NCBI RefSeq assembly: GCF_963548695.1
Contig: NZ_CAUUWA010000026.1
Span: 1-30,433, forward strand
DNA length: 30,433 bases
Origin: an uncultured Fretibacterium sp.
GTDB taxonomy: Bacteria > Synergistota > Synergistia > Synergistales > Aminobacteriaceae
Direction: 5' to 3'
Part shown: one piece after another, positions 28,292 to 30,433 of the stretch
Position numbering within the stretch: position 1 is the stretch's first letter
Layout: each line of letters opens with the position of its first letter
The notes under the pieces: model-generated
Told to the model about the DNA's origin: nothing
What the model saw: only the letters and a program-made list of their open reading frames with translations
The model's database searches: none
Translations under genes and position numbers: made by a program

Positions 28292-30433
28292 ATGAGAAAG
28301 GTATGGGTTTTATTGGCGGTGTTTTTGTTGGCGGCCTCTGCCCCGGGGGCGGCCCTGGCGGACGTGGTGATCAGCCCGGATAATTTCCCGGATAATACGT
28401 TCATTATCTTCGTTAGGGAACATGACACAAACAAGGACGGGTTTTTGAGCCTCGCGGAGATTGAAGCGGCGAAGAGTATGACCGTTAAACCCGACTTTGG
28501 CGCCAAAAACCTGGTGGGGATCGAGTATTTCACGTATCTGGAGACGCTGGTTTGCGCCAAACAGGAGCTGACGTCGCTGGACATGAGATGGAACGCAAAG
28601 CTGAAGGATCTGCATTGCGAGACCAACGACCTGCTGACGGCGCTGAACGTGAGGGAGAACACGGAGCTGACGTCGCTGCATTGTGAGAACACTCCGCTGA
28701 CGGAGCTGGACGTGAGCAAGAACACGAAGCTGACGTGGCTGTCGTGTTACGAGAACCGGCTGACGGAGCTGGACGTGAGCAAGAACACGGCGCTGACGGA
28801 TCTGGCTTGCGCCAGCAACGATCTGACGGCGCTGGACGTGAGGGCGAACCCGAACCTGAGGAATCTGGACTGCTCCAACAACGATCTGAAGGCGCTGGAC
28901 GTGAGTCAGAACACGGCGCTGTCAAAGCTGGAATGCAGGAACGACCGGCTGACGTCGCTGGACCTTAGCCAGAATACGAAGCTGATGTATCTGTATTGTG
29001 AGCAGAACCAGCTGACGTCGCTGGACGTGAGCAAGAACACGGCGCTGTCAACGCTGCACTGCCAGGACAACCGGCTGACGGCGCTGGACCTGAGCCAGAA
29101 CGAGGAACTGTCAACGCTGAACTGCACCGACAACCGGCTGACGGCGCTGGACCTGAGCCAGAACACGAGGCTGGATGCGTTGTATTGCAAAGGAAACCGT
29201 CTCACGTTCCTCGATCTGCAGGGGCTGCCTCTGACCGGTGGTGTCACTGTGGGCGGCCAGACGCGGGACGGCCTGACGGTCTCGGCGATCGGGGGTGCGT
29301 ATGTCGTCGACCTCGGCGCGTTTCTCTCCCCGGATCGGTTCGTCAAAGTCAAAGACCTCGCCGGTAAGGATTCCGGCGGCGCTCCGCTCAACCCGCAGAG
29401 CTTCTTAAACGGCAAGGCCACCTTTACGGCCAAACCGGTGACGGTGACGTATCGGTACGACACCGGCAATGATAAAGCCACCTCGATGGATGTCACCCTT
29501 ATCGTAGCCAACGCGATCACGGTGTCCGTGTCCGGTCGCGGCAGGGTCACGCGTAAGGGGTCCACGGAGGCGCTGTCCGGCAACGTGGCCGTCTCCCCGG
29601 GCAGCGACGCGACGTTCATGGTCTTGGCGGACGAGGGTTACGAGATCGCTTACCTGAGGGTCGACAACGCCCTGGTGAGCGGCGCGTCGGGAGCGACACA
29701 TTACGAGTACCCGTTCCCCAACGTGACGGCGAATCATACTCTGAGGGCCGTGTTCAAGGTCAAATCGCCGCCGACGGTCCAGTTCACGATCAAGGTGGCT
29801 GCGTCCGGTCACGGCAGGGTCACGCGTAAGGGGTCCACGGAGGCGCTGTCCGGAGACGTGGCCGTCCCCGCGGGCAGCGACGCGACGTTCGCGATCTCGG
29901 CGGACGCGGGTTACGAGATCGCTGACTTGAGGATCGACAACGCCCCGGTGAGCGTCCCGTCAGGAACGGCGCGTTACGAGTACCCGTTCCCCAACGTGGC
30001 GGCGAACCATACTCTGAGGGCCGCGTTCAAGGTCAAATCGCCGCCGACGGTCCAGTTCACGATCAAGGTGGCTGCGTCCGGTCACGGCAGGGTCACGCGT
30101 AAGGGGTCCACGGAGGCGCTGTCCGGAGACGTGGCCGTCCCCGCGGGCAGCGACGCGACGTTCGTGATCTTGGCGGACGCGGGTTACGAGATCGCTTACC
30201 TGAGGGTCGACAACGCCCCGGCGAGCGTCCGGCCGGGAACGGCGCGTTACGAGCACCCGTTCCCCAACGTGGCGGCGGATCACAGGCTGGAGACCGCGTT
30301 CAAGGTCAGATCGGCGCCGCCGGATAATCCTCCCGCGCCGCCGGTGAACCCTCCCGCGCCGCCGACCTCTCCGGACGTGCCGCCGGATAATCCTCCCGCG
30401 CCGCCGGTGAACCCTCCCGCGCCGCCGACCTCT
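28292..30433 (+). CDS. Secreted leucine-rich-repeat / InlB-B-repeat surface protein (3' end outside window)
   Basis: An open frame of 714 codons continuing past the window end without a stop. Domains in order: signal peptide (MRKVWVLLAVFLLAASAPGA, cleavage near ALA); a Ca-binding EF-hand-like loop DTNKDGFLSLAE (residues 45-56); ten LRRs of about 21 residues with pattern LTxLDVSxNTxLxxLxCxxN (93-303); a beta-rich bridging region; three 91-residue repeats resembling divergent InlB B-repeats (about 409-675), each with SGxGRVTRKGST and ADxGYEIAxLRVDN; then Pro-rich 21-residue repeats (PPDNPPAPPVNPP). ATG at 28292 follows AGGAGG with long spacing; an in-frame ATG at 28229 would add a basic N-tail. 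Likely cell-surface adhesion or binding; no catalytic motif seen. The C-terminal anchor is not in the window. Confidence 0.88.
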   Translation, partial: MRKVWVLLAVFLLAASAPGAALADVVISPDNFPDNTFIIFVREHDTNKDGFLSLAEIEAAKSMTVKPDFGAKNLVGIEYFTYLETLVCAKQELTSLDMRWNAKLKDLHCETNDLLTALNVRENTELTSLHCENTPLTELDVSKNTKLTWLSCYENRLTELDVSKNTALTDLACASNDLTALDVRANPNLRNLDCSNNDLKALDVSQNTALSKLECRNDRLTSLDLSQNTKLMYLYCEQNQLTSLDVSKNTALSTLHCQDNRLTALDLSQNEELSTLNCTDNRLTALDLSQNTRLDALYCKGNRLTFLDLQGLPLTGGVTVGGQTRDGLTVSAIGGAYVVDLGAFLSPDRFVKVKDLAGKDSGGAPLNPQSFLNGKATFTAKPVTVTYRYDTGNDKATSMDVTLIVANAITVSVSGRGRVTRKGSTEALSGNVAVSPGSDATFMVLADEGYEIAYLRVDNALVSGASGATHYEYPFPNVTANHTLRAVFKVKSPPTVQFTIKVAASGHGRVTRKGSTEALSGDVAVPAGSDATFAISADAGYEIADLRIDNAPVSVPSGTARYEYPFPNVAANHTLRAAFKVKSPPTVQFTIKVAASGHGRVTRKGSTEALSGDVAVPAGSDATFVILADAGYEIAYLRVDNAPASVRPGTARYEHPFPNVAADHRLETAFKVRSAPPDNPPAPPVNPPAPPTSPDVPPDNPPAPPVNPPAPPTS
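28568..29200 (+). repeat. Ten tandem 63-base leucine-rich repeats
   Basis: Period 63 bases (21 codons; the first unit has one extra codon). Core codons CTGACG-nCG-CTGGAC-GTGAGC-AAGAAC recur with high identity, while the variable part ends in a conserved Cys codon (TGC/TGT) and Asn. Individual units differ enough that the array looks old except in the consensus half. Confidence 0.9.
29515..30315 (+). repeat. Three 273-base tandem repeats encoding InlB-B-like domains
   Basis: Units begin at 29515, 29788 and 30061, exactly 273 bases apart. Units two and three are nearly identical at DNA level over long stretches (for example across GGTGGCTGCGTCCGGTCACG); unit one is more diverged at both ends. 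The last unit ends near 30315 before the Pro-rich part. Confidence 0.92.
30317..30433 (+). repeat. 63-base Pro-rich tandem repeat (cut by window end)
   Basis: The first unit covers 30317-30379 and the second starts at 30380. The two are identical as far as the window shows (54 bases). Encodes PPDNPPAPPVNPPAPPTSPD V per unit, a rigid extended spacer typical of wall- or envelope-spanning stalks. Confidence 0.88.

Noticed and set aside
1..30433. CRISPR array, prophage, toxin-antitoxin or defence genes
   Set aside because: No regularly spaced short palindromic repeats, phage genes or known defence motifs were seen; the regular repeats at the right end are coding.

Overview
The window is a high-GC bacterial chromosome segment (about 60-65% G+C by eye). 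Gene order and protein character suggest an anaerobic, Gram-negative-type bacterium, possibly a member of the Synergistota (Fretibacterium-like). That assignment is inference from a TrmD fused to a second RNA methyltransferase domain, a single-cluster ferredoxin and a secreted LRR/InlB-B-repeat protein. No database search was possible.

Layout. (1) Bases 1-1267: the tail of a short inverted-repeat element at the left edge, a two-gene minus-strand unit (small membrane protein and a flavin-binding pyridoxamine-oxidase-like protein), and a second, complete copy of a MITE-like element (1015-1244). (2) Bases 1268-5777: an amino-acid module. A LysR-type regulator diverges from a threonine aldolase and a DAACS-family symporter, and an AraC-type regulator converges on the symporter. 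(3) Bases 5884-26391: a very long, tightly packed minus-strand housekeeping block. Read in its own direction it is nif3 - trpS - scpA - scpB - rluB-like - HDOD protein - cmk - plsC - hflX - yicC - gmk - rpoZ - coaBC - priA - pcm - queT-like - J-like membrane protein - [consensus promoter] - ylxM - ffh - rpsP - khpA - rimM - trmD(fusion) - rplS - terminator - miaB. Many junctions are ATGA or longer overlaps. (4) Bases 26446-26874: a CAU-anticodon tRNA with its own terminator, and a ferredoxin with a very good promoter. (5) Bases 27046-30433, plus strand: a secreted LysM-like/M23 endopeptidase, then a large secreted repeat protein that runs off the right edge. The repeat protein has a signal peptide, an EF-hand-like loop, ten 21-residue leucine-rich repeats with a conserved Cys, three 91-residue InlB-B-like repeats almost identical in DNA, and Pro-rich 21-residue repeats.

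How the genes work together. The central block joins translation (trpS, rplS, rpsP, rimM, trmD, miaB, rluB-like), protein export (ylxM/ffh), nucleotide supply (gmk, cmk), chromosome maintenance (scpA/scpB, priA), CoA and phospholipid synthesis (coaBC, plsC) and transcription (rpoZ). The right end is envelope and surface biology.

Most unusual points: a PriA that has lost its ATPase motifs, a J-domain protein whose HPD motif reads APD, a possible attenuator leader upstream of miaB that is rich in U-starting codons (the codon class served by MiaB-modified tRNAs), an IS5-like MITE with nested ends, and the repeat-rich surface protein. I found no CRISPR array, prophage, defence island or other clearly new multi-gene system.
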